From Rhizobiaceae bacterium (GTDB lineage Bacteria > Pseudomonadota > Alphaproteobacteria > Rhizobiales > Rhizobiaceae), in the NCBI GenBank assembly GCA_028279875.1, contig JANQMU010000161.1:1-64000 (forward strand): a stretch of DNA of 64,000 bases, read 5' to 3'. Of the stretch, positions 18,725 through 28,396 are shown one piece after another; within the stretch, counting starts at the first letter, position 1, and every line of letters begins with the position of its first letter. The notes below the pieces were generated by a model that worked only from the letters and a program-made list of their open reading frames with translations, did no database searches and was not told the DNA's origin. A program made the translations under genes and the position numbers.

Positions 18725-18898
18725 TTAGTTGGCCTTCTTCAGCTGTGTGCCGATTTCATTGAAGACGTCTTCCAGCTCGTTGCCGACGAGCGTCGCACCG
18801 GCGATCAGCGCAACGGAAATAAGCGCGGCGATCAGGCCGTATTCGATAGCCGTTGCGCCCGATTCGTCTTTCAGAAAGCGTGCAAAAATCTTTGTCAT
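18725..18898 (-). CDS. Flp/Fap-type pilin
   Basis: A 57-residue type IVb prepilin starting at ATG 18898 (MTKIFARFLKDESGATAIEYG), preceded by AAGGAG. The Flp processing motif is clear: a short basic leader ending in Gly, then ATAIEYGLIAALISVALI with the Glu at +5 and Tyr at +6 that define Flp pilins. The hydrophobic segment drives fibre packing. CpaA is the likely processing peptidase. The frame extends upstream to 18985, but without a ribosome site, so that extension is rejected. A strong terminator follows. It is the major pilus subunit of the locus. Confidence 0.95.
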   Translation of the reverse strand: MTKIFARFLKDESGATAIEYGLIAALISVALIAGATLVGNELEDVFNEIGTQLKKAN

Positions 18899-19323
18899 TG
18901 GAATACTCCTTAGCTCCACGTCTGTGTTCAGCACTCCCGTCAACTTGTTCATCGCTGATCGGTTGCATGCCAAATTATCGGGCATGATTTGAAATCTGCT
19001 TAAGAAACAGGGTTACCAAAGCCTTGACGAAAAAAGCGGAAGATCGTGGTGAACGCTTGATTAATGCAGACCCGCATCCGGTCGCGATGGATGCGGTACG
19101 AGCCGAGATTCGTGAGTGTCTGCAAGGCTCTATATATAATGCCGGCCCGTATCCGATCCGCATCGGCGGCGCCGGCGCGGCGCCGCGCCGCAGCCACGCA
19201 GCCGGCCCGCCGGCCGCGAACAGCCGCGCGCGGTCGCAGTTTCCCGCAGGCCGTTAAATATTCATTCACCATTCCGGGCGAGTTTTAGGGCCGTCACTAT
19301 CGGCACGGCATGAGGAGCAAAGC
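18899..19323. promoter_or_regulatory. divergent promoter region between flp pilin and CpaC-N-like gene
   Basis: This gap holds no credible gene. The part next to flp is AT-richer and presumably carries the pilin promoter on the minus strand. A TATATATAAT tract lies near 19130-19140. It is followed by a very GC-rich stretch with an 18-bp perfect palindrome (19173-19190). TTAA-N7-TTCA at 19254-19268, a partial CtrA-like match, lies 55 bases before the plus-strand gene. I see no exact full CtrA box in front of flp itself. Confidence 0.5.
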
Positions 19324-19740
19324 ATGACCACCGGATCGAAAACCCTGTCCCTTGCCGTCCGTGCGCTTGCCCTGCCGATACTGGTCGCCGCGGGCATGCT
19401 CGGCGCGGCTGCCTCGACGAGTGCTCTCGCCGAAGACATGATCCGGGTCGAACTGGATTACGCACGGGTGATCAAACTCGACCGGCCGGTCAGCCGCGTC
19501 ATTATCGGCAATGCCGATATCGCCGATGCGGCGGTCAGCGATGCGCAGACGATCATCCTGACGGGTAAGAAATTCGGAACGACCAATCTCGTCATCCTCG
19601 ATACCGACGGAACGGCCATTGTCGACGAGCGGATCCTGGTATCGCTGGAGAACAAGAATACGCTGCAGGTCTACCGCCAGGCGGATCGCCAGATCATGTC
19701 CTGCACGCCGAACTGCGAAGAGTTCGAGCTGCCTGAATAG
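19324..19740 (+). CDS. secreted pilus-assembly N-terminal-domain protein (CpaC-N-like)
   Basis: A 138-residue protein with a signal peptide of about 38 residues (cleavage near ALAED). It then has a single pilus-assembly N-terminal domain of the kind found ahead of secretins: RVIKLDRPVSRVIIGNADIADA and LTGKKFGTTNLVILDTDG resemble residues 45-130 of CpaC in this locus. A Cys pair (SCTPNC) lies near the C-terminus. GAGGAGCAAAGC precedes the ATG. It heads the plus-strand pilus genes with the two TadE proteins. It probably acts in the periplasm around the secretin, but its exact role is unknown. Confidence 0.8.
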   Translation: MTTGSKTLSLAVRALALPILVAAGMLGAAASTSALAEDMIRVELDYARVIKLDRPVSRVIIGNADIADAAVSDAQTIILTGKKFGTTNLVILDTDGTAIVDERILVSLENKNTLQVYRQADRQIMSCTPNCEEFELPE

Positions 19741-19907
19741 GGGTTGCACAAACCGGCGCGAACCCCAGGGCTCAGGCCCGCTGGCGGGACTCCCCGAGCC
19801 TTGGTAAATGGCGCACAAACGGGCCTGACCCGATCCAATTCATTTCGGATACGGATTGGTAACGCATATTCGCTACAGTCACCGGACAGGTTTTTAGCGG
19901 GGAAACG

Positions 19908-20516
19908 ATGCGGATCCTTCGAGATATCAGGCGCAGGGGCAGTGCGAAGGCCGCCAGATGGTCGGCGCGATTTCGCCGCGACCGCGACGGCGGTGTCGCC
20001 ATCGAATTCGCAATCCTCGCCATCCCGTTTTTCCTGCTGGTTTTCGCGATCATCGAGACCTGTGTCGCCTTTGCCGCCGAGCAGACGCTCAACTATGCCG
20101 TCGACACGCTCGGACGGCAGCTGCGGACCGGGCAGATCACCTTCAATACCGGTGAGGCGACCGATGTCACAGAAGAGCAGTTCAAGACCCAGTTCTGCTC
20201 CGAATTGTCGATCATGATCGCCTGCGGCGACGATGTCGATAACCGGCTGTTCATCGATCTGAAATCCTATGCCTCGTTCGGCGCCATGCCGACGAAGGTG
20301 CCCCGCAAAAGCGGCGACTGGGGCGATCTGGACACCACCGGCTTTGCCTTCAATCCGGGCGGCTCGGCGTCGATCAACATGCTGCGCGCCTTCTACAAAT
20401 GGCGGGTCACGGCCGATCTGGTGCGCCCCTATATCACCAATATCCGCGTCGACGGATCGTTGCCGGAATACTACCTGATCGTCTCGACCACCGCATACCG
20501 GAACGAGGCCTATTGA
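19908..20516 (+). CDS. TadE-family pseudopilin
   Basis: A 202-residue protein with a basic N-terminal leader, then DGGVAIEFAILAIPFFLLVFAIIETCVAF, the TadE/TadG hallmark: a prepilin-like Glu followed by a hydrophobic helix (about residues 28-60). The rest is a periplasmic domain with several Cys residues. Such pseudopilins are processed by CpaA/TadV and are needed for pilus formation. The gene is 167 bases after the secreted CpaC-N-like gene and 55 bases before a second TadE-type gene. Confidence 0.87.
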   Translation: MRILRDIRRRGSAKAARWSARFRRDRDGGVAIEFAILAIPFFLLVFAIIETCVAFAAEQTLNYAVDTLGRQLRTGQITFNTGEATDVTEEQFKTQFCSELSIMIACGDDVDNRLFIDLKSYASFGAMPTKVPRKSGDWGDLDTTGFAFNPGGSASINMLRAFYKWRVTADLVRPYITNIRVDGSLPEYYLIVSTTAYRNEAY

Positions 20517-20571
20517 CCGGGCCGGGAACGGAGCGGGTGGCCACAGGGGCCGATAGGGGATGGGACAGTCC

Positions 20572-21156
20572 ATGAAACACACGGCACGCAGTCTTTTCCA
20601 AAGCCGGAAGGGCGGAAGGCTTGGCCGGCTGCTCGGCAACCGCGACGGTGCCGGTGCGGTGGAATTCGCCTTTGTCGCGCCGATCCTGGTGCTGATCTAT
20701 ATGGGCGCCGTGGAAATCTCCGTGGCGCTGTCCGTCGACACCAAAGTATCGCGCGCCGGCAACATCACCCTCGATCTCATCACTCAGGGCACGTCGATCA
20801 CCAAATCCGAAATGAAGGATCTGGTCGACGTCGCCGAGAGCATCATGGCCCCGTTCGACGGAAGCGACATCGAACTCAAATTCACCGGAATTACAGTCGA
20901 CGCCTCGGGAAACGCCAAGATCGACTGGTCGTGGGGCAGCGAAACGACGAAACCCTATACCGACGGCGCCTCGGTGACCATTCCCACCGGGCTGCAGATC
21001 GCCAATGCCTACTATGTGCGCAGCGAAATCACCAACAAGCACCAGTTCCTGACATCCTATCCGTTTCTCGGCAGTGCCGCGGCGGCGCTCGACATGAACG
21101 AGACCTATTACATGCGGCCGCGACTGGGGACCAACCTGTCCTGTACGGATTGCTGA
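20572..21156 (+). CDS. TadE/TadF-family pseudopilin
   Basis: A 194-residue protein starting at ATG 20572 (MKHTARSLFQSRKGG). An upstream ATG at 20560 is abutted by its ribosome site and is less likely. The leader ends in RDGAGAVEFAFVAPILVLIYMGAVEISVAL, a TadE-type processing and transmembrane segment. A periplasmic domain ends with CTDC. It is the second of two adjacent pseudopilin genes. A third member (TadG with a vWA domain) is not present in the window. Confidence 0.85.
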   Translation: MKHTARSLFQSRKGGRLGRLLGNRDGAGAVEFAFVAPILVLIYMGAVEISVALSVDTKVSRAGNITLDLITQGTSITKSEMKDLVDVAESIMAPFDGSDIELKFTGITVDASGNAKIDWSWGSETTKPYTDGASVTIPTGLQIANAYYVRSEITNKHQFLTSYPFLGSAAAALDMNETYYMRPRLGTNLSCTDC

Positions 21157-21291
21157 CCGGCCGGTCGTTGCGGAACAGGAAAACCGTGATTGAGCAGGAT
21201 GCGGCCTGATTTTCCGCTTGTGAAGCGCCAGACCAAGCCATAATTTGTGCGGCATTCAGCCGGGAACCGGTTGGCAGCGACAGGACAGATC

Positions 21292-22512
21292 ATGGCTCGT
21301 GCAATCATTTTGCTGCTGGATTCATTTGGCATCGGCGGCGCTCCGGATGCGGCGGATTTCGGCGATGCGGGCGCCGACACGCTTGGCCATATCGCCGAGC
21401 AATGCGCCGTCGGGCTGGGCGACCGCGAGGGCTTGCGCAGCGGGCCGCTGACACTGCCCAATCTGACGTCGCTCGGCCTGGTCCAGGCAGCGCGGCTGGC
21501 CACCGGACGCATACCGACCGGCATGGATGGCCAAACCCGGCCGATCGGACGCTATGCCTGTGCCACCGAGATCTCCAGGGGCAAGGACACGCCGTCCGGC
21601 CACTGGGAGATCGCCGGCGTGCCGGTTTCCTTTGAATGGGGATATTTCCCCGATGAAGCCGAATCATTTCCGGCCGATCTGCTGGCGCAGATCATCGAAC
21701 GGGCCGACCTGCCGGGCAGCCTTGCCAATTGCCACGCATCGGGCACCAGGGTCATCGCCGAATTCGGCGCCGAACATATCGAGAGCGGCAAGCCCATCTT
21801 CTACACATCGGCCGACAGTGTTTTCCAGATCGCCGCCCATGAGGAGCATTTCGGTCTGGAACGCCTCTATCGCCTGTGCGAAATCGTCCGCGAACTGGTC
21901 GATCCGCTCAATATCGGCCGGGTCATCGCCAGACCCTTTGTCGGCGAAACGCCGGCCAATTTCGAACGCACCGCAAACCGACGCGACTATTCGGTCCTGC
22001 CGCCCGAACCGACCCTGCTCGACCGGGCCTGCAAGGCCGGACGGCTGGTCATCGCCGTCGGCAAGATCAGCGATATCTTCGCCCATCGGGGTATCAGCGA
22101 ACTGCGCAAGGCCGACGGCAATATGGCGCTGTTCAACGCCACGCTGGACGCGCTCGATTATGCCGGCGACGGCAATATCATTTTCACCAATTTCGTTGAT
22201 TTCGACATGCTGTACGGGCATCGCCGCGACGTGCCGGGTTACGCGGCGGCGCTGGAGGCCTTCGATGGGCGGTTGCCGGAAATCGCCCGGAAACTGAAGC
22301 AAAACGACCTGGTGGTCATTACCGCCGACCATGGCTGCGACCCGACCTGGCGCGGCAATGACCACACGCGCGAACGGGTTCCGGTCCTGTGTTTCGGTTC
22401 GGGCGTGACGGCCGGCTCGGCCGGGGTTCGCGAGACCTTCGCCGATATCGGCGAGGGGATCGCCGCCCATCTCGGCCTTGATCCCGGGCCGCATGGAAGG
22501 AGTTTTCTTTGA
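21292..22512 (+). CDS. deoB: phosphopentomutase
   Basis: A 406-residue alkaline-phosphatase-superfamily enzyme that interconverts (deoxy)ribose 1-phosphate and 5-phosphate, linking nucleoside phosphorolysis to central metabolism. The metal-site motifs are [14 protein letters not shown] at the N-terminus, the phospho-acceptor region [10 protein letters not shown], and [19 protein letters not shown] near the C-terminus. I take ATG 21292 (MARAIILLL), which matches the family start. It overlaps the downstream add gene, whose TTG start shares bases with the stop. Confidence 0.96.
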   Translation: MARAIILLLDSFGIGGAPDAADFGDAGADTLGHIAEQCAVGLGDREGLRSGPLTLPNLTSLGLVQAARLATGRIPTGMDGQTRPIGRYACATEISRGKDTPSGHWEIAGVPVSFEWGYFPDEAESFPADLLAQIIERADLPGSLANCHASGTRVIAEFGAEHIESGKPIFYTSADSVFQIAAHEEHFGLERLYRLCEIVRELVDPLNIGRVIARPFVGETPANFERTANRRDYSVLPPEPTLLDRACKAGRLVIAVGKISDIFAHRGISELRKADGNMALFNATLDALDYAGDGNIIFTNFVDFDMLYGHRRDVPGYAAALEAFDGRLPEIARKLKQNDLVVITADHGCDPTWRGNDHTRERVPVLCFGSGVTAGSAGVRETFADIGEGIAAHLGLDPGPHGRSFL

Positions 22513-23477
22513 CCGCGCATATTCCGAAGGCGGAGCTTCACTGCCATATCGAGGGCGCGGTTTCGACCGCGCTGGCGCAGGCCCAGGCGGAGAAATATGA
22601 TGTCGATATCAGCCGGCTCATCGATGGCGACCGGTTCCTGTGGCACGATTTCACCAGCTTCCTGGCCGCCTATGACCAAACCGCCGGGCTGTTTCGCAGC
22701 GAGGAGGACTATGCGCTGCTCGCCCAGACCTATCTGGAATCGATTGCCGAAGAAGGCGCGATCTACAGCGAGATCTTCGTTTCTCCCGATCACGCGCGCA
22801 ATGCCGGCCTGTCGCCGGACGCCTATCTGAACGGTCTCGGCGAAGGCATGCGCCGGGCTCGTGAGACGTGCGGCATCGAGGGCCGCATCATCATCACATG
22901 CGTGCGCCATTTCGGCAGCGACCAAGCCGTCGATGTGGCGCGCTACGCGGCAAGCCGGCCGCATGCGCTGGTGACCGGCTTCGGCATGGGCGGCGAGGAG
23001 CGCATGGGATCGCATGCGGATTTCACGACGGCCTTCGATATCGCCCGCGATGCCGGGCTCGGCATCACCACCCATGCCGGCGAACTGGCCGGCGCCGAAA
23101 GCGTGCGCGACGCGCTCGAGCACGCACGGCCGGCGCGTATCGGACACGGCGTGCGGGCGATCGAGGATCCCGCGCTGGTGGCGCAACTGGCGGACACAGG
23201 AATCGTGCTTGAGGCCTGTCCGGGATCGAATGTCTCGCTGTCGATCTTCGACAATTTCGCATCGCATCCCTTTCGCGCCCTGCGCGATGCCGGCGTGAAG
23301 ATCACTCTGAATTCCGACGACCCGCCATTCTTCGACACCACGCTCGGCAAGGAATATGCCGTGGCACAATCGGCGTTCGGCATGAGCGATGCGGAACTGG
23401 TCCATACGACGCGAACCGCCCTCGAGGCCGCCTTCGTCGACGATGAAACCCGTCAGGCGCTGATCGCAAAGCTGTGA
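22509..23477 (+). CDS. add: adenosine deaminase
   Basis: A 322-residue amidohydrolase of the adenosine/AMP deaminase family that converts adenosine (and deoxyadenosine) to inosine. The Zn site is visible as HCHIEGA near residue 12, TTHAGE in the middle, GHGVRAI, and LNSDDPPFF near the C-terminus. The start is TTG at 22509, overlapping the deoB stop, with GGAAGGAG eight bases upstream; no better ATG exists. Some relatives are adenine deaminases, so adenosine is the likely but not the proven substrate. Confidence 0.88.
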   Translation: MTAHIPKAELHCHIEGAVSTALAQAQAEKYDVDISRLIDGDRFLWHDFTSFLAAYDQTAGLFRSEEDYALLAQTYLESIAEEGAIYSEIFVSPDHARNAGLSPDAYLNGLGEGMRRARETCGIEGRIIITCVRHFGSDQAVDVARYAASRPHALVTGFGMGGEERMGSHADFTTAFDIARDAGLGITTHAGELAGAESVRDALEHARPARIGHGVRAIEDPALVAQLADTGIVLEACPGSNVSLSIFDNFASHPFRALRDAGVKITLNSDDPPFFDTTLGKEYAVAQSAFGMSDAELVHTTRTALEAAFVDDETRQALIAKL

Positions 23478-23574
23478 CAAATGGCGGATGCGGTGGAATT
23501 TGCCGCCCGTCCGGCTTGCCGCCGCGCGGCGCGGAAGGCAAAATGAAGCGCCCACCGAACAAGGAACAGCAGCC

Positions 23575-24204
23575 ATGGACGGCGTTACCGTCATCGACCA
23601 TCCCCTCGTCCAGCACAAGCTGACCATCATGCGCAAGAAGGAAACCTCGACGGCGGGGTTCCGGCGCCTGCTGCGCGAGATCTCGACCCTGCTTTGCTAT
23701 GAGGTCACGCGTGAACTCGATCTGACGCATGAGACGATCGAAACGCCGATGACACAGATGGACGCGCCGGTGCTGGCCGGCAAGAAGCTGGTCTTTGCTT
23801 CCATCCTGCGTGCCGGAAACGGGCTGCTTGAGGGCATGCTGGATTTGGTTCCATCGGCGCGGGTGGCGCATGTCGGGATTTACCGCGACCATGAGACCCT
23901 GCAGGCCATCGAATATTATTTCAAGGCACCGGAGGACATCAGCAACCGGCTGGTGATCGTCGTCGATCCGATGCTGGCAACCGCCAATTCGTCGATTTCG
24001 GCGGTCGAGAAGCTGAAGGAACGCGGTGCGCACAATCTTCGCTTCCTGTGCCTGCTGGCAGCGCCGGAAGGCATCAAAGCCTTTCGAAAAGCCCACCCGG
24101 ACGTCCCGATCTTCACGGCCTCGATCGACAGCCATCTCAACGAAAACGGCTATATCGTCCCCGGGCTCGGCGATGCCGGCGACCGGATGTACGGGACCAA
24201 ATAG
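23575..24204 (+). CDS. upp: uracil phosphoribosyltransferase
   Basis: A 209-residue enzyme that makes UMP from uracil and PRPP. The start is ATG 23575 ([16 protein letters not shown]) with AAGGAACAG ahead; the longer frame is rejected. The family motifs [26 protein letters not shown] (PRPP loop) and [18 protein letters not shown] (uracil site at the C-terminus) are intact. The PRPP loop reads ATANS where ATGGS is commoner. It follows add by 97 bases and completes the plus-strand salvage genes. Confidence 0.95.
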   Translation: MDGVTVIDHPLVQHKLTIMRKKETSTAGFRRLLREISTLLCYEVTRELDLTHETIETPMTQMDAPVLAGKKLVFASILRAGNGLLEGMLDLVPSARVAHVGIYRDHETLQAIEYYFKAPEDISNRLVIVVDPMLATANSSISAVEKLKERGAHNLRFLCLLAAPEGIKAFRKAHPDVPIFTASIDSHLNENGYIVPGLGDAGDRMYGTK

Positions 24205-24327
24205 CGGCACCGACCGCTGGTGAATCATTAACCAGTTTGCCAGCCAAGGGCCCTCAAGGCGCTGCCGATCACGCTCCGTTAGCTTTGCCATGGTCTAATC
24301 GGCCCGTCGAAACCGGGAATTGGATCC

Positions 24328-24855
24328 ATGCTGCGTATCGTCATGTTCGCCGCTTTTGTCGGCGGTGCCGCGCTGATCGTGCCGCCACTTATCGAGCGAT
24401 CCTTCGAGAACGCCGACCGGCGAGCAGTGGTCGAAACCGCAACACCTGCTCCACAGCCGTCCAGACTGTCCTCTTCCGGCGGACGCAAGGTGGTGTTGGA
24501 GGCCGATGCCCGGGGCCATTTTCAGGGCACGTTCAAGATCAACGGCCGCCGGGTCGAAGGGTTGATCGACACCGGCGCGAGCGTCATCGCCATCAACCGC
24601 TCGACTGCCCGCAAACTCGGCCTGTCCGTCAGCCCCGCGGATTTCACCACTCAGGTCAGGACCGCCAACGGCACGGTCAAGGCGGCCCATGTGGTGCTCA
24701 GACGGGTCGAAATCCAGTCCATTCGGGTCGACAATGTCGATGCCTTTGTCCTCGACGACACATCGCTGTCCGGAACCCTGATCGGCATGAGCTTCCTGAA
24801 AAAGCTGCGCTCCTATCAGGCGGTCGACGGCCGGATGGTGCTCAAGGCCAGGTAG
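24328..24855 (+). CDS. retropepsin-like aspartic protease (TIGR02281 type)
   Basis: A 175-residue protein with an N-terminal membrane anchor (about residues 1-22) and a single retropepsin-like domain. The active-site triad is EGLIDTGASVIAINR, with the flap and second strand following in TANGTVKAAHVVLRR and SGTLIGMSFLKKLRSY. Clan AA proteases of this size act as homodimers. The alphaproteobacterial TIGR02281 group is membrane-anchored, with little known about its substrates. It is convergent with deoA, with only four bases between stops. The link to nucleoside salvage is probably positional only. Confidence 0.85.
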   Translation: MLRIVMFAAFVGGAALIVPPLIERSFENADRRAVVETATPAPQPSRLSSSGGRKVVLEADARGHFQGTFKINGRRVEGLIDTGASVIAINRSTARKLGLSVSPADFTTQVRTANGTVKAAHVVLRRVEIQSIRVDNVDAFVLDDTSLSGTLIGMSFLKKLRSYQAVDGRMVLKAR

Positions 24856-24859
24856 AACG

Positions 24860-26191
24860 TCAGCGCATCGCTGGACTCTCCACGCGCGACAGGACGGGCC
24901 CGGCAGTCTCCGGCGGTTCCGGTGTCAGCCGATAGGCGTCCAGAACCACCTGTTCAGCCGCTTCGGCCGCGGCTTCGTCGCGGGCATGAACCATGGCGAT
25001 CGCATCGCCGGCGGTGATGGCCTCGCCATGCCCCGCCAGGCCGGTCAGGCCGACGACCGGATCGACATCATCCTGCGGCCGGGTCCGCCCGCCGCCGAGA
25101 GCAACGACGGCAAGGCCGATACCGCGTGTGTCGACCGAGCCGATAAAGCCGTCGGCATCGGCCGTCACCGGGCGGACGACCGGTGCCTTGGGCAGATAGG
25201 CATGGTATTTCTCGACAAAGTCGGCGGGGCCGCCGAGCGCAGCGACCATTTTGGCGAAACGCTCGGTCGCCTGCCCGCTGTCAAGCACGTCCCGCGATCG
25301 CCGACGCGCCACCTCATGATCGTCGGCCAGGCCCGATGAGATCAGCATCTCGTCCGCCAGCGAAAGCGTCACCTCCTCCAGCCGCGGATCACGATGGGCA
25401 CCGGTCAGGAATTCCACCGCATTGCGGACCTCAACGGCATTGCCGGCGGCGCTCGCCAGCGGCTCGTTCATATCGGTGATGATCGCCGACGCCGGCAGAC
25501 CGGCGCCGGTGGCGACCCTCACGAGGCTTTCGGCCAATGTCGTGGCCGCTTCCGGCTTGGCCATGAAGGCGCCATTGCCGGCCTTGACGTCGAGGACCAG
25601 GGCATGCAGGCCGGCGGCCAGTTTCTTCGACAGGATCGACGCGGTGATCAGCGGCACGGATTCGACCGTCGCGCTGACGTCACGCACGCCGTAGATCCTG
25701 CGATCCGCCGGAGCGAGATCACCGGTCTGGCCGATGATCGCACAACCGACCTCGGCAACGGTCCGGCGGAACCGGTCGTTCGACGGGACGATCTCATAGC
25801 CGGGAATGCTCTCCATCTTGTCGAGGGTGCCGCCGGTATGGCCGAGCCCGCGCCCGGAGATCATCGGCACCGCCGCGCCGCAGGCGGCCACGATCGGGGC
25901 CAGCATCAGCGATACATTGTCTCCGACACCGCCGGTCGAATGCTTGTCGGCAACCGGCCTGTCGAGATCCGGCCAGCTGAGAACGTCGCCCGAATCGCGC
26001 ATGGCCAAGGTCAGGTCGACCGCTTCGCGGTGGGTCATATCGTTGAAAAAGACCGCCATGGCGAAGGCGGCGATCTGACCCTCCGTCACGGATTCGTCGG
26101 TCACGCCGCGGATGAAAGCGGCGATTTCGCCTGATTCCAGCTCATGCCCGTCGCGCTTCTTGCGGACCGTTTCCTGCGGCAGCAGCCCCAT
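24860..26191 (-). CDS. deoA: thymidine phosphorylase
   Basis: A 443-residue enzyme that phosphorolyses thymidine or deoxyuridine to the base and deoxyribose 1-phosphate. The phosphate-binding glycine loop is [16 protein letters not shown], and the rest of the class II pyrimidine nucleoside phosphorylase fold is present ([24 protein letters not shown]). The start is ATG 26191 ([15 protein letters not shown]) with GGAGGAAGG directly upstream. It lies 40 bases after punA and is the last gene of the minus-strand nucleoside operon. Confidence 0.95.
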   Translation of the reverse strand: MGLLPQETVRKKRDGHELESGEIAAFIRGVTDESVTEGQIAAFAMAVFFNDMTHREAVDLTLAMRDSGDVLSWPDLDRPVADKHSTGGVGDNVSLMLAPIVAACGAAVPMISGRGLGHTGGTLDKMESIPGYEIVPSNDRFRRTVAEVGCAIIGQTGDLAPADRRIYGVRDVSATVESVPLITASILSKKLAAGLHALVLDVKAGNGAFMAKPEAATTLAESLVRVATGAGLPASAIITDMNEPLASAAGNAVEVRNAVEFLTGAHRDPRLEEVTLSLADEMLISSGLADDHEVARRRSRDVLDSGQATERFAKMVAALGGPADFVEKYHAYLPKAPVVRPVTADADGFIGSVDTRGIGLAVVALGGGRTRPQDDVDPVVGLTGLAGHGEAITAGDAIAMVHARDEAAAEAAEQVVLDAYRLTPEPPETAGPVLSRVESPAMR

Positions 26192-26231
26192 GGACCTTCC
26201 TCCAGTGTGCATCTCCATGTCAGAAATCCGG

Positions 26232-27026
26232 TCAGTGCCCGGTCAGCATCTCACGCAGTACCGCGGCAAGTCGCTTGCCGCCGAGCGGCGCCATGTCCTT
26301 GGTTTCCTGATGGGAAATCTCTTCGCCGCTCATGCCGGCCGCCAGATTGGTGATAACCGACGCGGCGGCGACATCGAGACCGAGGAAGCGGGCCAGGATC
26401 ACCTCCGGCACCGTCGACATGCCGACGGCGTCGGCGCCGAATGTCCGGGCCATGCGGATTTCGGCCGGCGTTTCGAAGCTCGGTCCCGAGAACCACATGT
26501 AAACGCCCTGATGCAGGGTGACGCCGGCCCTTTGCGCCGCGGCCTGCATCTCTTCGCGCATGGCCGCATCATAGGCGTTGGTCAGGCCAACGAAACGGCG
26601 GTCGCTCGGCTCGCCGAACAACGGGTTGGTACCGGAAAAATTGATGTGATCGGTAATCTGCATGACCGATCCCGGCGGCATGTCGTCGCGCAGCGACCCG
26701 GCGGCATTGGTGAGAATCAGCCGCTTGATGCCGAGCCCATGGAGTGTCTCGAGCGGTGCCCGCATGACGGACGGATCGCCATTTTCATAATAATGGGCGC
26801 GGCCCGAGAGGAACAGCACCGGCGTGCCATCCCACTGGCCGGCGACGACCTGCGCGGCGTGGCCGGAAACACCGCTGTGCGGAAAACCCTCGAGATCCGC
26901 ATAGGGAACGTGGACCGCGTCGCCAATTTCATCGACCAGCGCGCCGAGACCCGAGCCGAGCACGATTGCGGTTTTCGGCGCGAGGCCCTCGAGTTTGTTG
27001 ACGAGCACGGAGATTGCCTGGTTCAT
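26232..27026 (-). CDS. punA: purine nucleoside phosphorylase
   Basis: A 264-residue class I (trimeric) purine nucleoside phosphorylase cleaving inosine or guanosine with phosphate. The phosphate-site motifs are VLGSGLGAL and [13 protein letters not shown]. The purine site includes [15 protein letters not shown] and [16 protein letters not shown]...[11 protein letters not shown]. The start is ATG 27026 ([12 protein letters not shown]), which overlaps the cdd stop by four bases (ATGA). The much longer frame to 27263 lies inside cdd and is rejected. Confidence 0.94.
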   Translation of the reverse strand: MNQAISVLVNKLEGLAPKTAIVLGSGLGALVDEIGDAVHVPYADLEGFPHSGVSGHAAQVVAGQWDGTPVLFLSGRAHYYENGDPSVMRAPLETLHGLGIKRLILTNAAGSLRDDMPPGSVMQITDHINFSGTNPLFGEPSDRRFVGLTNAYDAAMREEMQAAAQRAGVTLHQGVYMWFSGPSFETPAEIRMARTFGADAVGMSTVPEVILARFLGLDVAAASVITNLAAGMSGEEISHQETKDMAPLGGKRLAAVLREMLTGH

Positions 27027-27415
27027 TTCAGCACCTCGGTATCGAATGCGTAGGGAAGCAGTTCGCCCATCGTCACCGTCTTGATGACCCCGTTCTGGTC
27101 GCACAGGTGGATCGGCGTATCCGGACCGGCAAATTCGGCAAGGCGCTGGCGGCAGCCGCCGCAGGGCGTGCAGGCATCCATCTTCTCGGCAATGACGGCA
27201 ACTTCCTCGATGCGCCTCCCGCCGCCCATCACCATATGGCTGATGGCCGTCGTCTCGGCGCACCAGCCTTCCGGATAGGCGATCACTTCGATATTCGCGC
27301 CGGCATAGATCCGCCCGTCATCGGCACGGATTGCCGCGCCGACGGGAAATTTCGAATAGGGCGCATGGCATTTGCCCATGGCATCGCGCGCCGCCTCATA
27401 GAGATCGCGTGCCAT
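27023..27415 (-). CDS. cdd: cytidine deaminase
   Basis: A 130-residue homotetramer-type cytidine deaminase. The zinc motifs are CAETTAISHM and CTPCGGCRQ, and FPVGAAIRADDG forms part of the substrate pocket. It converts cytidine and deoxycytidine to uridine nucleosides, which punA/deoA-type enzymes and upp then process. The start is ATG 27415, five bases after the upstream permease gene ends. It is translationally coupled to punA downstream. Confidence 0.95.
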   Translation of the reverse strand: MARDLYEAARDAMGKCHAPYSKFPVGAAIRADDGRIYAGANIEVIAYPEGWCAETTAISHMVMGGGRRIEEVAVIAEKMDACTPCGGCRQRLAEFAGPDTPIHLCDQNGVIKTVTMGELLPYAFDTEVLK

Positions 27416-27420
27416 CGGCT

Positions 27421-28392
27421 TTACCGTTCCTTGACATAGGGCTGGCCGCCGGCCTTCGGCGGAATCGCCTTGCCGATGAAGCCGGCCAGCAGGATAACGG
27501 TCAGGATGTAGGGCAGGGCCTGCATGAACTGGACCGGCACCTCGCCGACAATCGGGAATTCATGTCCCTGCATGAGGATTGCCGTGGCATCGAGGAAACC
27601 GAACAGCAGGCAGGCCAGCATGACATTGAGTGGCTTCCATTTGGCGAAGATCAGCGCCGCCAGGGCGATGAAGCCCTTGCCGGCGGTCATGCCCTTGACG
27701 AAACCGGCGGCGACGGCCATCGACAGATAGGCGCCGGCGAAGCCGCACAATATGCCGCAACAGATTACCGCCATATAGCGCATGCGCGGCACCGAAATGC
27801 CGGCCGTGTCCACGGCGCCGGGATTCTCGCCGACGGCGCGCAGGCGCAGGCCGAAGCGGGTGCGGTAGAGCACCCACCAGGTGATCGGCACCATGGCGAA
27901 GGCGAAATAGGTCAGCAGAAAATGGCCCGAGATCAGGTTCTGATAGATCGGGCCGAGAATGGGAACCGATTGCAATGTCTCGGCAAAGGGCAGGGTGATT
28001 GCCTGAAAACGGCTGTCGCCATCAAGCTGCGGCGTGCGCCCGCCCTGGCGAAACCAGGCCTGGCCGAGGATCACCGTGGAGCCGAGCGCGATGAAGTTGA
28101 TGGCGACGCCCGATACGATCTGGTTGCCGCGCTGGGTGATCGATGCAAAGGCATGGACCAACGCCAGCGCCACGGAAATCGCGATGGCGGCCAGAAGGCC
28201 GAGCAGCGCGGAGCCATAAACCGCCGCCGCGGCGCCGCCGGCAAAGGCCGCCGCCAGCATCTTGCCCTCAAGGCCGATATCGAAAATGCCCGAACGTTCG
28301 GAATAGAGGCCGGCGAGCGCCGCCAGGATCAGCGGCACCGACAGGCGGATGGTGGCTTCAAGGGTGACCAGGGCGAGTTGAAAATACTCCAT
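27421..28392 (-). CDS. nucleoside ABC transporter permease, NupQ-like
   Basis: A 323-residue polytopic protein of the branched-chain/ribose permease superfamily (BPD_transp_2). It has about nine spans and the segment ALLGLLAAIAISVALALVHAF. It ends IGKAIPPKAGGQPYVKER. It is the second permease of a BmpDEFG/NupNOPQ-type nucleoside importer. It lies four bases after the other permease gene and five before cdd, so uptake and deamination are co-expressed. Substrate assignment rests on this context and on family resemblance. Confidence 0.88.
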   Translation of the reverse strand: MEYFQLALVTLEATIRLSVPLILAALAGLYSERSGIFDIGLEGKMLAAAFAGGAAAAVYGSALLGLLAAIAISVALALVHAFASITQRGNQIVSGVAINFIALGSTVILGQAWFRQGGRTPQLDGDSRFQAITLPFAETLQSVPILGPIYQNLISGHFLLTYFAFAMVPITWWVLYRTRFGLRLRAVGENPGAVDTAGISVPRMRYMAVICCGILCGFAGAYLSMAVAAGFVKGMTAGKGFIALAALIFAKWKPLNVMLACLLFGFLDATAILMQGHEFPIVGEVPVQFMQALPYILTVILLAGFIGKAIPPKAGGQPYVKER

Positions 28393-28396
28393 CTTC

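Noticed and set aside
27027-27263. N-terminal extension of punA
   Set aside because: It overlaps cdd in another frame and is not PNP-like; ATG 27026 gives the family start and a four-base overlap.
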